Counted from the first letter of the stretch, positions 1 through 11,610 are shown. The stretch is DNA of 64,000 nucleotides from Artemia franciscana (GCF_032884065.1 NW_027063379.1:62001-126000); one strand, 5' to 3'. Program-made: numbers and translations. The notes: generated by a model from the letters alone, not told the origin.

Positions 1-252
1 GTTTAATGAACGTTCACTTGCGTGGGTAGGAGATCCAAGAATCAATCAATTAAAACCATGATATCCAGTCAGGGTCGCAGTTAAGGGAGGGGATGTCACT
101 AGGCGAGGAGGGGGAATTTCAGTATGTGGTACCGACAACTTAATAAATTTAACCATTTATACTGGAAATCTAGCTTGTGTGTCAAAATTTTTCAACATGT
201 TGGAAGATTTTGTCGACATAATATTTAAATCCTATCTCCAAACATATGATCC
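1..252. repeat. 252-bp direct repeat, copy A
   Basis: This stretch is repeated almost exactly at 1429-1680, with about six differences in 252 positions by eye. It begins at the window edge, so the unit may extend further upstream. The similarity stops abruptly after position 252. It could be half of a recent segmental duplication, or a terminal repeat of an element whose other features I cannot see. Confidence 0.9.
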
Positions 253-1428
253 AATAACAACAACAAAATTTTTCCGACTGAAAATAAGGACCAACCTCAA
301 AACTCAAAGCGAATAAAAATTAATCCTGTGTCTGACGGGGTCTCCCCAATCCCCATCCTCAACACCTTTCAATCTTCAAGGTAAAGTTTTTTGCATTTTT
401 AGAAAAAGCTTCGTATTCTATTTATACCACCATTGTGTTTTAGGAGATAAACATGTTTTTTCATTTAGTTTAGGAGTAAATCAGAGGTTTAATGTGGGAC
501 TAATGGTAATCGTGAAGGACACATGTTAGAGGTTGATGAATAACCTATTTATTTGGGCGCAAAGTCAGTACGCTAATGGGAATGACTATGCATGTAGAGG
601 ATTGTAATTGAAAGGGTAATAGGCAAAAAAATATCCTGTTGAGAAGTAATTTAGCTCATTTAGTTGATTTGGAAATTCAGAAAAGACAACTTCAGATGAA
701 AGAATTTGCAAGTCTTCGTTATGGGTCAGAAACTTGAGGTTATGCCAAAACGACTAAGTGAAATTTAGTTCAGGTAACAAACTTTAAGAAACTTTGGAAC
801 CTAAAAAATTCATTTAGCTCAGGTGTAATGCAAGTGGATTTTGTACACCAATTTCATTTTCAAGAGTGCTATATTGGTAAGAATATTAAAACTTCGGGAG
901 AATCAAATCAATTTAACTAGGGTCCATTTTTACATGACTACTTATCTGAAGGATTAAAAAAAAACTAGATAGATGTCTGGGAATCACTTTTTGCTACTTA
1001 AGCGGATATTTGATAAGAGCGTATGTGTTACTTAATGGTTTAGAGCCCGACCAATATAACGGCTGTCTGGTATATCATACCAATATTGAAGTCAGTGTCA
1101 TAATCGAATATCAGCAAAAAAAAATACCAGATATCAGCCGATTTTTTTTCATGCGCAAAATATCAAGAAAATGGTGCTAAATTTATTATGGTAATATTTG
1201 CTTGTCCAGTCCTTGGAAATGAAGCCACCGACTAAGTCTGACCATGTTGGAGAGATCAGCAGAAATGCGTCAAATGAAGTCAAAGCATATTTGTGGTAAA
1301 TACTTGTCAATACTCACCTACTTGTCAAATCACAAGTGATGCACCAATATTTGAAATGCATGGTCAGTTCAAGAACAAACAACTTCTATCAAATCAACTA
1401 AAATGAATTAAATCAACCCTAAATCTCG
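253..1428. other. Noncoding spacer between the two direct repeats
   Basis: I see no convincing coding frame, no RT or transposase motif and no obvious terminal structure. Around 1060-1150 there is a short stretch rich in ATATCAG/GATATC words, similar in style to 33,330-33,410. Confidence 0.5.
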
Positions 1429-1680
1429 GTTTAATGAATGGTCACTTGCGTGGGTAGGAGATCCAAGAATCAATCAATTAAAACCATGATATCCAGTCAG
1501 GGGCGCAGTTAAGGGAGGGGATGTCACTAGGCGAGGAGGGGGAATTTCAGTATGCGGTACCGACAACTTAATAAATTTAACCATTTATGCTGGAAATCTA
1601 GCTTGTGTGTCAAAATTTTTCAACATGTTGGAAGATTTTGTCGACACAATATTTAAATCCTATCTCCAAACATATGATCC
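1429..1680. repeat. 252-bp direct repeat, copy B
   Basis: This is the second copy of the unit at 1-252, spaced 1,428 bp start to start and about 97-98% identical by eye. Its right part forms the beginning of an open frame that continues to 1876, whereas copy A diverges immediately after the shared block. Confidence 0.9.
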
Positions 1681-1876
1681 TAGCTGTACTCCTGTATCCA
1701 AACGAAGGAGAGGAGGCACAGCAGGTTTGATTGACAGCATGGTTTCTAACAGACTTGTAACTTCAACAAGTGAGGAAGAAGATTCAGCAGATGATTTTTA
1801 TCAGGGACTAAAAAGGTATCTGAGTGAGGATGTCATTGACAGTAAAAAAAAGGAAAGAAAAAAGACTCTCCGTTAG
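1607..1876 (+). pseudogene. Possible hAT-type transposase fragment (weak)
   Basis: This is an 89-codon open frame that starts at a GTG, so it has no true ATG start and would have to be an exon or a relic. The middle is acidic and serine-rich and is followed by a YLSE-like motif. The unshifted frame past the stop contains an LxTLFDPSKR-like phrase resembling the LDPRFK region of hAT transposases. The order of these pieces is unusual for hAT and the similarity is short. The first 25 codons lie within repeat copy B. It may equally be an unrelated chance frame. Confidence 0.25.
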
Positions 1877-3895
1877 ATTGATGGTGAAGAAACAGAATTT
1901 GTTTCAAAGACTGGCAAAACTTGCTTGGAAGTATCTCTGCTGTCCACTCTTTTTGACCCAAGCAAAAGAGATTTCAGTATAGTTGGGAGGTGGAACGAGC
2001 CACGCACCCTAGGTGTGGTGGAGCTGCCATTAGCATGCTAGATATGTGCCAGCAATAAAGGTTCAAAACGCAAGGGTTTTTCCTTTTTTAATGCCCATTG
2101 GCTTCAGTGCCTTGAGTGCATTTAAATCCCCAATTAAAACTTAGTAGCTTTTATGCCTTCATTACATATTAAAATTAAGCTTAAAATATAAATTAGATTC
2201 CAACCATATAGTTGGTAACATTAATCAGTATATATAGGGATTGAATGTGTATTTTTTCTTACAAATTCAGCTTTTAAATCTATTAAAATACCATGTATGC
2301 CAAATTAAAAAAAAAAAAAAAAAACAGAAATAGAAATTAAAGGTTATACACCGTAGAACATAGGAATAAAAAATAAAGCAACTATCGTGGACTATCTAAA
2401 ACTTGGTGAACTTCTTATCTAAGATTTTGAATCTTAGCCAAGCTGTTCGAGAAGGCTCAAAATTAAGCCATGTGATTGAATTCAAGACTGACGCAAACCC
2501 TACAGCAATAAAGTATAGTGCAGTTCCATGGTTTGCGAGCCATGTAAAAGGGAAATACTCACGGGCCACTCCTGAAACATATAGAATGGTCAAAATTAAA
2601 TTGCTGAAATCTAAATCACTTTTGTTTTCAAAATTATTCGAAGGAACTGCAGGTAGCAGGTACTTGATATTAAATAATAATGATAATAAAAATAACATCA
2701 GCAAGACGGTTGCAGTTTCAGAAACGGTTCCATGCTACCCTGACAAATAAGGAAATTAAATAAGGACAAAAGATTTCAAGTCTAGCACACTAGTCAGTTA
2801 GTACTAAATACTGACTATGAAGTACTTACGAAGCGGGGAGTAGACTGTAGGAACTATTAATTGTCTTGCTATACGTGTGTCTTTATGGATGGAAAACAAA
2901 ATAAAACTGAGCTAAAAACTGAACACGGTCAACTGAGCACAAAGTGAGGAATTATTCAAGACATCAGCGAGTTTAACATTATCATGGCTGCAAAACATAT
3001 ATAGTTAATTGAACTTTCATTTTTAATTCGTTTCTATCCTTATTTTTGCATGTTTTCTAGACTAAAATGTCTTTTTCTTCATTTTTGTTAGTGACTCGTT
3101 CTGATTCCCGCTGTCACTCATCTTCTAACCACAATTTCTTTTTTTTCTTCAATTTCGATTACTTCCGATATCTTTTCAATACCATTTGCTGCAACCCTTG
3201 ATAAAGCTTGGTGGATTGATACTGTGCTTGGCAATTCGGGGCCAAAAGTTCATTTTCCACCATAGCAAAGTTATGCGACCACCTTGCTAATCGTCCTTGT
3301 AAAAAAGATCCAGCACCTGAAATATCGATTTGACGACCTGTGTACCAGAAATGGTTTGAAGGATTTTCATCCTTTTCCAAACATGAGGCGCCATAAAGGA
3401 GGTACCAAGAAAGGCCATACAGTGTGCCAAAGAAGGATAAAAACAAATTTATCGTATAATTTTTCCTCGTAAAGCTCAAATCTGTTTGGTGTTTCAAGTT
3501 CAGTCGGTCTAGTCTAGTCGAATCCCTCTAGTCTGCCTTGTCTAGTCTGTATGGTAGCTTGAAGTCTTCTAAACTGTTTAGTCAAACTTGTCAGATAAAG
3601 ATATTCCACAAAATATTGGTTTTTTACAGGATACCATTTTAATATCATTGCGTTTCATTAAAAGTATACTAATGTGCTATAATACAATTCGGTAGATTTT
3701 GAATAATTTTTTTATTTTAATACGATTGTACTTGATAGATAAGAGCAGAGGTTGTTGAGGTATATCCTTAACAGTTTACTGTTACAATTATATGTGCTCG
3801 ACATGGACCCAGGGAGGTAGCTAGAAACTGATGGGAATGGTTGGAGGTGAGGATGTGTTCGTTGAACCTGTTCCAGTTGACAACCAGAGTTCTGG
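1877..3895. other. Anonymous region with short unassigned frames
   Basis: There is no recognisable gene. Around 2403-2750 both strands are open for about 100 codons, but neither frame has a recognisable domain and the plus frame begins at TTG. Another overlapping pair lies at 3159-3497. Poly-A and poly-T runs occur at 2306-2323 and 3137-3146. Confidence 0.4.
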
Positions 3896-3900
3896 TAAAG

Positions 3901-4489
3901 TTAGACTGCAAACACACTTGAGCAGTTAGACTTTAAATCTCTCCTTGAACCCAATTGAGATAAAAATATTGAGTTTGCTTGAAAGTTCATCGCCCATCTG
4001 CTCCCAGGTTTCATACAAAATTTCGAGGAGCCGGCTTTTAGACGCTGAGTTTGCAAATACGTGCTAATAGCAGAAATCTGGTGGTTTTTCCTTTTCCCTC
4101 GTTGGAGCCTGCATGCTGATTTCAAGGAGATCGACTCTCCGGTGTTCGTAAGCTTCCTGAACAGCCCGTCATACCGATCTGCAACAATGAGAACTTTAGG
4201 AGAAGTGGAAAACTGTTGTTTTTTTTCGTTTTCCTCGTAAGATTCTGCATGCTGATTTCAAGGAGATCGACTCCCCGGGGTCTGTGAACTTCCCAAACAG
4301 CCCGTCATACCAATCTGCAACAATGAGGACTTCAGAAATCTCCACTGGAAGATGACTCAGCACCGACAGAAGAAATATTTTCGTAAAGGATTTGACTGTA
4401 CCTTGCCTGCCAGGCCGATATGACCTTATCTTGGATATTAGGTCAATGGTGTGTACTATCGCTGATGTTGTTCGCTGGCCAAGCTGCAT
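3901..4489 (-). pseudogene. Locally duplicated coding relic of an uncharacterised family
   Basis: Two minus-strand frames (to 4489 and to 4125) encode the same phrase twice, with a core reading VLIVADxYDGLF, then ESISLKSACR, then RGKRK. This resembles a widespread uncharacterised invertebrate family with a 'fDRYdg..SIK..tR.rRgK' core. The match is from memory and not proven. The two phrases come from a DNA duplication with a 136-bp period (4111 versus 4247). The downstream copy continues further, to about 3901. Frames are broken between the copies, so this is probably a dead fragment. Confidence 0.4.
4085..4340. repeat. 136-bp imperfect tandem duplication
   Basis: The block containing GCATGCTGATTTCAAGG at 4111 recurs at 4247. 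The following sequence, including an AACAGCCCGTCATACC phrase, is also repeated with scattered substitutions. It accounts for the doubled protein phrase in the minus-strand relic here. Confidence 0.8.
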
Positions 4490-4899
4490 GTCCTTCTTTT
4501 TTTAGTCAGTTTAACATCACAACTTTGTCCCCCTTCCTCATTTTTCAACCAGATGTCTTGGTTGATTGTTGCGGAAGAAATTCAAAAATGGATAGAGGAA
4601 AAGGAAGAATCTTTTTTTGTGGCGATCTTTGCAACTGCTTTCCCTTTTTCTGCACCGTAGCTCAACTAAGCGGCAATGATTCTCTTCAAGGATGTTGCTT
4701 CAGAGCTCAGGAGATCAGTTCTATGGACACCCTTCACTTCAATTTTCTCGTCACATAAAGGGGGCGCTGAAAGTTTCAATTTGCAATTAAGCAAGCTGTT
4801 TCACGATCTTTCAGGACTTTTAGTTGGATACTATCAACTCTGGAAAAAACAGCAGCAAATAAACAGGCGTCTGTGATCTTTCTTCTGGTGAAAAGAACA

Positions 4900-5225
4900 A
4901 AATTAAATTTTTTTTGCAGATGGGAGCTTGAAACCTCTACGGTAAAATTGTCTGACAGATGGGAATCTCACAGTGCCATTTTCATTCAGACTCCTTGAAT
5001 TTTTGGTTGTTTTCCCCCTGTTTTGGAAATCAGTCAGTTTCTCTCAGGCTCGTAGCTTTTGATCGCTAAAACTAAATTTAATTAATCTTATATATTTGGA
5101 ATCAGCTATTTGATGTTTCTATTTTTTTGAAAATTCGGCCGTTTTAGAGTATTGGTTACTACTGGGCGGAGCTAATCGTTATTTGCAGCTTGTTACAACG
5201 AACTGATTGATAAATGGAGTGCATT
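4900..5225 (-). repeat. Dispersed noncoding repeat, family R1, minus-strand fragment
   Basis: On the minus strand this matches the beginning of the repeat at 9590-10480: the GTAACGAACT-like head, the 'cagctgattccaaatata' phrase and the CCTGAGAAA phrase. Other copies are at 34,115-34,930 (+) and 45,590-46,325 (-). No protein is encoded. Confidence 0.65.
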
Positions 5226-5855
5226 TTCTAAGGTTTATAATGTTGGCTTGGTGACCATAAAATCAAAGAATTTAATATCTTTCTAGTTACCATAAAATTT
5301 GATTTTTAACGATATATTTTGTCATCAATTTAAATAGAATCAGACATTTTCTTTCCTCTTTTAACCTCTCGTCTTGCAATAGTCGTCGTGTTTAACTAAC
5401 GTCGTGCTTAAGCTGACCTAAGTACAGTTAACAAACACCTTTTAGGTAAACAAGCCTTTTAACAAATATCTTCAAAATATTTTGGGTAAAAAATCTTTTT
5501 GTTTGTCTTTTGAATTCCTATTTCCATTTCCCAATGTATCAATCAATGATCTTATACAGTAAGTTTTTAAACCTTAGTTCCCGTCTTCATATGATATTTT
5601 GCGGTCAAAGAGCAATAGAAATTGTCAAAATGGAGAAAACATTGTCTCTTGAATTACGTAAATTATTTTTTTACCGTCATCATGGCTTCTCCTTTGTCTT
5701 TCCCTTTTTTATCAAATGAAAGCAGAGTTTAAGACTAGGTGAGAAGTGACAGGTTTGTTATATTTCATTTCAATATAGTCAAGATGATTAAAGAAACTAA
5801 TCAGATAAAAAATCTGTATGTTGCACACAAAAAGGGTTTATTTTTATAAGCATAA
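5226..5855. other. Noncoding flank of Helitron 1
   Basis: AT-rich DNA with a 69-codon open frame at 5510-5719 that has no recognisable domain. I see nothing else. Confidence 0.4.
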
Positions 5856-5866
5856 CTAGCTGTTGA

Positions 5867-5885
5867 GGTGGCGCTTCACGCCACC
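5867..5885 (-). terminator. Helitron 3'-terminal hairpin
   Basis: GGTGGCG and CGCCACC arms with a 5-base loop form a perfect 7-bp stem, 7 bases from the terminal CTAG on the minus strand. Such a hairpin near the 3' end is the usual transposition-termination structure of Helitrons. A second GC-rich hairpin-like stretch lies just inside it, at about 5902-5932. Confidence 0.85.
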
Positions 5886-6012
5886 CCAAAACCTAGTGGT
5901 TGGGGGTGCTTCGTTCCCCCCCCAAGCCCCCAGCACACGTAAGTCGTTACGCGCCATATTAGTTACGCACCATTGTAGTTATGTCCCTGTGTACCACCTA
6001 TGAATATAGATA

Positions 6013-6241
6013 GATTTATATATGTGTTTTGAATAATGTAAAACTTGCGAATATACAACATTCTTGGCTTTCCCATTGTCTCTACATATACAAAACCTTG
6101 TGTACTTATAATGACGTCATATGCAAAGATTTATATATGTGTTTTGAATAATGTAAAACTTGCGAATATACAACTTTCTTGGCTTTCCCATTGTCTCTAC
6201 ATATACAAAACCTTGTGTACTTATAATGACGTCATATGCAA
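6013..6241. repeat. 115-bp tandem duplication in Helitron 1 3' region
   Basis: The block starting GATTTATATATGTG at 6013 recurs at 6128, nearly identical for 115 bp. It lies in the noncoding 3' part of the element. The equivalent position in the Helitron tail at 11.6-12.2 kb has a long (TA)n expansion instead. Confidence 0.9.
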
Positions 6242-6249
6242 ACCCTCTT

Positions 6250-9200
6250 TTAACAAACAAACAAACATGCATACGAGGAAGTTGTTAGTATGATTCCAAC
6301 CAATACACGAATTTGACTTAGAGTTGACGTTTTGCACGTCTGATTGATGCTGTTATCCCAGTGTTGGTCATTCGCCAATAAATTCAGAGCTTGGCAAGCA
6401 CTATAGTAAGTGTCATGTACAGTACCGTTAACAATTCTCAAATACTCAAAGGACGTCGGACCGGGTATATTCACCAAAAGCAGGCGTAGAAAGAAGCATT
6501 CATGTTGATTGGAGTGAACGGTGTAGAGTCTTCCTATCGTGGTATTTTTGAAGATGGTAGGCTGGCCGTCGACTGACCTACCCTGTTTTCGACGTTCAAA
6601 TACTTTTTTAGTATTCCACGTGTGATACGAAGGCACTTCAGTATACAACAGTTTTTTGCAAAAGAATCATTTTTGCAGAGCGAAAAGAAAGCAGTTACCG
6701 TTGTATCCGCTGGATTCAGGACTCTTTGTTGCATGCTGGATTCCGAAAATTAACATGCTGACCATTCCGTAAATGTACTGCTAAGTGAACAACAGCTGGA
6801 CTACGTTAATGTATCGGAAATGAAAGAATTCACCAATCAGCTTCATTACTGCTTATGTATCTTCCAGCCTGAAATTTTACGATTTCGTCGATATCACTGA
6901 TTTCGGACTGAAAGCTAAAAACTGCCATGTCACTGCCTTTGTTGACGTATATACATGTGTATTTGATTGCCTTTACGGAGTTAGAGTATTCAAAGTTTAT
7001 GTGTGCATTAATTGTTTTTGATAATAAAGGGGAATATGGAACAACCCAGTGGTTATCTACTTCGATGATGGTACCGTTACGCTTTTTTATTATCGCTGTT
7101 TTACCGCCATCTTCATTAGATCTTCTTCTATATTGTGGGTAGCCATCATTGTCAGTAATTGTGTTGGGTAGTAAAAGTTGAGGATATTGCTTTGTGCACC
7201 TTCCTTTGGCCATGCATGGTGAATTTTCGTTCAGTGCACCGCAAGGTCCATGTATCATATTTTTTACTACAAAATTATATAACCCCTTATCGACATTTTC
7301 ATCAGGTATTTCAGCGGAAATCAAATCATCAATTTCATTAGAAGTAATTTTATAATGTAGCCAGATTAGTATATATACGTGTGGCAATCCTCGTTTTTGC
7401 CATTCCACTGAGTACATCCAGCATCACACTGACCCATATACTTCAAGTTTTACTATGTAGTTTATCAGTGATTACAACTTTTGCCGGAAGACACGGGTCG
7501 TAATGTAATGTCTATGAACCGCCGATTTTACTCGAAGTAAAAGCTGCTGTAAATCTGGACGACCATAGAGACAAACATAAGCAATAGCATCTTGAGCTTA
7601 TTCATGCATATGACGGGGACTGCCAGCATATAACGAAGGTAAAATCCTTAATCTTCACACGTTTGTGGTATTACCTTCATTTACAACTGCATCTCGCAAA
7701 TGAATGTATTGTTCAGAGCGGAGCTTGGTCTGATTCAGACGGATAAATAGCAAACGGTCTGATTCAATTTTTGCATACAAATCAACGATGTATTGGTGAA
7801 ACAATTGACGGCATTTTAAAATAGAATTTTTTTCAACCTGCCGAATCATTAGTCTATAGAAATAATAATGAATTGTACTTAATTTCTTATTCATTTCTTT
7901 GTTAGTGCCTGGATTTATCAATAAAATATTAAAATGATAGCCGTTGGTTCCATCCAAAAAGTGATAGGATATTGTAGGGCATCGTAGAATCGATGAGTTT
8001 CAGTAATTCTCACCAATTGAGCGTTTCGCTTATGAAAAATAATATCTCGAGGTAAAACCTGATCACCGACCATAACGATTGCCACTTCGTCGATAGTTGG
8101 AGCATTGTCTCTACGCAAATGTTGGTCAGGAGGCGTTTTGTCAGCGGAAATAAGAATTTTATGCGTATCAGTAGGCATCAAATCGATGGCTGTTTTGAAC
8201 AGACGCACTAAGTTATAATTTTCGTGGAAAAAATGTTGTAAATGGGAAACGATTGTCCTTTCAACGTTGGGAGAAATTTTTCAACGTCCATTCAATTCAG
8301 AATTTCTATCACTGATGAAGTACAATTGTAAAAATCTATGATTCTCACCTGAGAATGGTAGAAGGGACTCTACTCTATGATAAATTTGCCCTTTTGCTAT
8401 GTAATTAGGCATAAATTGATCTGGATTTTCGATTTGGGCACCAAACGATGTCATTTGGAAACATGAGTTATATTTTCTGATCTTTGATAAAAAATGCTTA
8501 AATTCTGACGTAGTTCCAGTAAGCAAAGTCTTCAATGGGTCTGGTGGTGCAGCCAGTATAGGAAGTTTAATTTTTCCTGAGACGCAACACATTCCCATTG
8601 TTTCACAATTGAATTTCAAGGCCTTGCAATATGGACAAATTTGGCACTTCGTCGATAGTTGGAGCATTGTATCTACGCACATGTTGGCCAGGAGGCTTTT
8701 TGTCAGCGGAAATAAGAATTTTATGCGTATCAATAGGCATCAAATCGATGGCTGTTTGAACATATTCCCGATTTGAGTGCATCTACTCAAGCTATAATCA
8801 TCGACTGAGCCGCACCTGAATGCCAGAGTATAATTTTCAGGTTGCTCTTGTGATTCCTCGGCACGCTTTCTTTTCTTATTTTCTTTATCAGCCGCAAGCC
8901 TGTTTTCTTGCTGTTCTTAAGACTCCTCGGCACGCTCTCTATTCTTACTTTCTCTATCAGCCGCAAGCCTGTTTTATTGCTGTCCTAGGGATTCCTCGAC
9001 ACATTTTTTTTCTTGCTTTCTCTTTTAGCCGCAAGCCTGTTTTCACACTGTTGTTGTGGTTCCTCGGCACGCTTTCTTTTCTTACTTTTTTTATCAGCCA
9101 CAAGCCTGTTTTTATGCTTTTCTTGTGATTCCTCGGCACGCTTTCTGTTCTTACTTTCTCTATCAGCCGCAAGCCTGTTTTCTTGCTGCACTTGTGATTT

Positions 9201-9353
9201 CTCGGCACGCTTTCTTTTCTTACTTTCTCTATCAGCCACAAGCCTGTTATCATGCTGTTCTTGTGATTCAACAAGTTTTCTGGTATAGACTCTTTGAGCA
9301 GCTTCCTCGGCTGTTGTCATTGTAGGTTCTTCAGTCATTTTACAATTAAACAT
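6250..9353 (-). pseudogene. Helitron 1 Rep protein, disrupted
   Basis: The reading starts at 9353 and is broken by several frameshifts into blocks at 9353-8985, 8733-8281, 8208-7918, 7957-7655, 7417-6830 and 6734-6250. The N-terminus is a lysine/arginine/glutamate-rich repeat. A CPYCKALKF cysteine motif follows near 8630. The Rep domain shows WQKRGLPH at about 7390, but the HUH motif reads PHVYIL instead of PHAHIL, so the second metal-binding histidine is a tyrosine. The paired tyrosines in the KYTCIYVNKG phrase are kept. A 130-bp internal duplication (8640-8760 copies 8080-8210) adds further damage. It cannot encode an active nickase. Confidence 0.85.
8880..9262 (-). repeat. 69-bp coding minisatellite (23-residue charged repeat)
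   Basis: The word CCGCAAGCCTG or a close variant recurs at 8892, 8961, 9029, 9098, 9167 and 9236, giving a 68-69-bp period. On the minus strand each unit encodes about 23 residues with a KRKRAEE core followed by a glutamine-rich stretch and an NRLxA phrase. It looks like a long, highly charged helix and is shared by all three Helitron copies with different unit numbers. The period is a multiple of three, so the frame is kept. Confidence 0.9.
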
Positions 9354-9589
9354 TTTCCGTCCACGATCTTCTTACAAGTAAAGATTTTTCTTTGAACTTT
9401 TTTCTTAAATACTTTTAATGACGTCATCGTAATAACAAACATGACGACAACTAGCTTCATGACGACATGACGACATGATGACATGACGTCACTCGACAGA
9501 TAGACAGACAGACATCTTATTTAATATTTATAATAGAGAAGATAGATATTTACAATTCTAATACTTTTCAGTTATGTAATAGAATAACA

Positions 9590-10480
9590 AAAATGGGATG
9601 TCTTACAAATCCTCCTTCATTTGAAGTGCTTGCAATTTATATCAAACAGTTCGTGGTAACGAACTATAGTAAGGAGCGACCCGGCTCAATAGTAACCAAA
9701 AGTCTAAAAAATGTAATTTTGGTATCAATAGCTACATCAAAAGAATTGCATTTTGATGCTGATTTTAAATATATAAGTTTCATCAAGTTTAGTCTTACCC
9801 ATCAAAAGTTACGAGTCTGAGAAAATTTGCGTTATTATAGAAAATAAGGGGAAACACCCCCTAAAAGTCATAGAATCTTAACGAAAATCATACGATCAGA
9901 TTCAGCGTATCAGAGAACCCTACTGTTGAAGTTTCAAGCTCCTATCTACAAAAATGTGGAATTTTATATTTTTTTGCCAGAAGGCAGATCACGGATGCGT
10001 GTTTATTTGTTTTTTTTTTGTTTTTTTGTTTTGTTTTTTTCCCAGGGGTGATCGTATCGACACAGTTGTCCTAGAATGTTGTGAGAGGGCTCATTCTACC
10101 GGAAATGAAAAGTTCTAGTGCCCTTTTTAAGTGACCAAAAAAATTAGAGGGCTCCTAGGCCCCCTCCCACGCTAATTATTTTCCCAAAGTCAGCGGTCCA
10201 AAATTCTGATATAGCCATTTTATCCAGCGTAGTCGAAAAACCTTATAACTGTGTCTTTAGGGATGACTTACTCCCTCACAGTCCCCATGGGAGGGGTTAC
10301 AAGTTCAAAACTTTGACCAGTGCTTACATATAGTAATGGTTATTGGGAAGTGTACAGGCGTTTTCTGGGGGAATTTTCCATCGAGAAATTTGTCATAAGG
10401 AAGAAAATGTCCATGAAGGGAGCGCACGATTTACTAGCATTACTTATAAAACAATGAATTTTTTCAGCTGGAAGTAAGCA
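9590..10480 (+). repeat. Dispersed noncoding repeat, family R1
   Basis: This is homologous to 34,115-34,930 (same strand) and, inverted, to 45,590-46,325 and 4,900-5,225. Diagnostic shared phrases are AAGGAGCGACCCGGC, CATCAAAAGTTACGAG, CACCCCCTAAAAGTCA, GTTATTGGGAAGT and TACATATAGTAATGG. No domain is encoded; the open frame at 9593-9820 is not conserved in the other copies. It is probably a high-copy nonautonomous element. Confidence 0.75.
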
Positions 10481-10489
10481 GCAGTATTA

Positions 10490-10715
10490 AAACTTAAAAC
10501 AAACAGAAATTATTACCCATGTGAGGGGCTCACCTCCTCCTAATACCTCGCTCTTTACGCTAAAGTATTTTTAGTAGTTTCAACTAATTATTCTGCGGCT
10601 TTTGTGATTCAGGGGTCATTCTAAATGAATTGGGACAAAATTTAAGCTTTAGTGTAAAGAGCGAGGTACTGACGAGGGGGCGAACCCCAAAATCAAAACA
10701 TGCATTGACTCAAAA
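10490..10715. repeat. Partial foldback element
   Basis: Inverted arms around a central loop: TACCTCGCTCTTTACGCTAA at about 10,545 pairs with its complement near 10,650. It is the same family as the adjacent foldback at 10,726-11,022 but with a longer loop and weaker outer arms. Confidence 0.7.
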
Positions 10716-10725
10716 ACGTTCAGAA

Positions 10726-11022
10726 ATTAAATAAAAAAACAAGTTTTTTAAATGAAAGTAAGGAGCGACATCAAAACTTAAAACGAACAGAAATTACTCC
10801 GTTTATGAAAGGGGTTTTTCCTTCTCAACGTCCCGCTCTTTACGCTAAAGTTTTTTTTACTGTTTTTAAATGTAGAGTTAAGAGAAAGAGTCAAACTTTA
10901 GCTTAAAGAGCGGGGTGTTGAGAAGGAAAAGCCCCTTTCATATACGGAGTAATTTCTCTTCGTTTTAAGTTTTAATGTCGCTCCTTGTTTTCATTTAAAA
11001 AACTGGTTTTTTTTTATTTAAT
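10726..11022. mobile_element. Foldback/MITE-like element with ~130-bp inverted arms
   Basis: The left arm (about 10,726-10,860) and right arm (about 10,895-11,022) are inverted copies of each other, apart from a few mismatches. They share the AAGGAGCGACAT and TAAAACGAACAG phrases, the CTCCGT..ATGAAAGGGG block and the CGCTCTTTA block. The loop is only about 35 bp. No protein is encoded. Similar palindromes occur at 45,280-45,580 and partly at 10,490-10,715 and 21,660-22,010. It would extrude a long hairpin. Confidence 0.85.
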
Positions 11023-11610
11023 AACAGAAAGAAACTAAAGCAACTATAATGAAACTATATTTGTGATACTTATTCTAAATACAATGTTACTTCAGTTTCT
11101 TTTTCAATTTCCCTCATTTAATGTATTTACGTTATTCATTTGTTGATAAGACAACACATTAGGTATGTAACTAAACAAGAAAATGTTATCACACTTTGAC
11201 AACTTTTTTCCAAGACCAATTTTTCTAAATATAATTTTACCTTAGTTAACAGCTTAAAAAGCGAAGAAAAACAGCAGAAGCCCCTTATTACATATGCATA
11301 TCCTCTGGTTACATTTGTTTTGTTAATTCTTTCAAAAAACAAAAAGATTTGAAAATAAATTGGGTCTTATTTACTTTTGCTCTATACAAGTGAATCCTTT
11401 AGATGGCGTGGACTGGCCAAAATATAAAAAAAGCGCTTAGAGACCATTTATTTATCATTTTTTTTAGAAAGATCCTTCAAATCAATATTGGGCAAGGTCC
11501 CATACGTATATGCACACGGCATAAGTGCACTTAAAAGTAAATCCTAAATGATGGCGATGATGATTGGGTTTGGGATTTTGACTTGGATAAGGTCATCAAT
11601 GCCTACCAGA
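11023..11610. other. Noncoding interval
   Basis: There is no recognisable gene or repeat. A short minus frame at 11,136-11,342 has no identifiable domain. Confidence 0.4.

Larger units (their letters stand above)
5856..9542 (-). mobile_element. Helitron 1, complete ends, helicase deleted
   Basis: This is a rolling-circle transposon read on the minus strand. The 3' end is a GC-rich hairpin followed by a terminal CTAG at 5859-5856, with T as the next base. The proposed 5' end is a TC preceded by A at 9542/9543 (an alternative TC lies at 9546), fitting the A|T target of Helitrons. Inside are, in order, an N-terminal region with charged repeats, a CxxC region, and the HUH Rep domain. After the C-terminal Rep region, coding similarity stops near 6290 and runs straight into the 3' noncoding tail. 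The whole Pif1-like helicase is therefore missing. Compared with copies at 12.4-15.7 kb and 35.6-38.8 kb it is a nonautonomous deletion derivative. Confidence 0.85.

Noticed and set aside
1..1680. LTR retrotransposon
   Set aside because: The 1.2 kb between the direct repeats has no gag, pol or primer-binding site, and the left repeat is cut by the window edge, so LTR status cannot be supported.
8820..9325. Plus-strand frames rich in FSYFLYQPQACF-type repeats
   Set aside because: They are antisense shadows of the minus-strand Helitron charged-repeat coding region.
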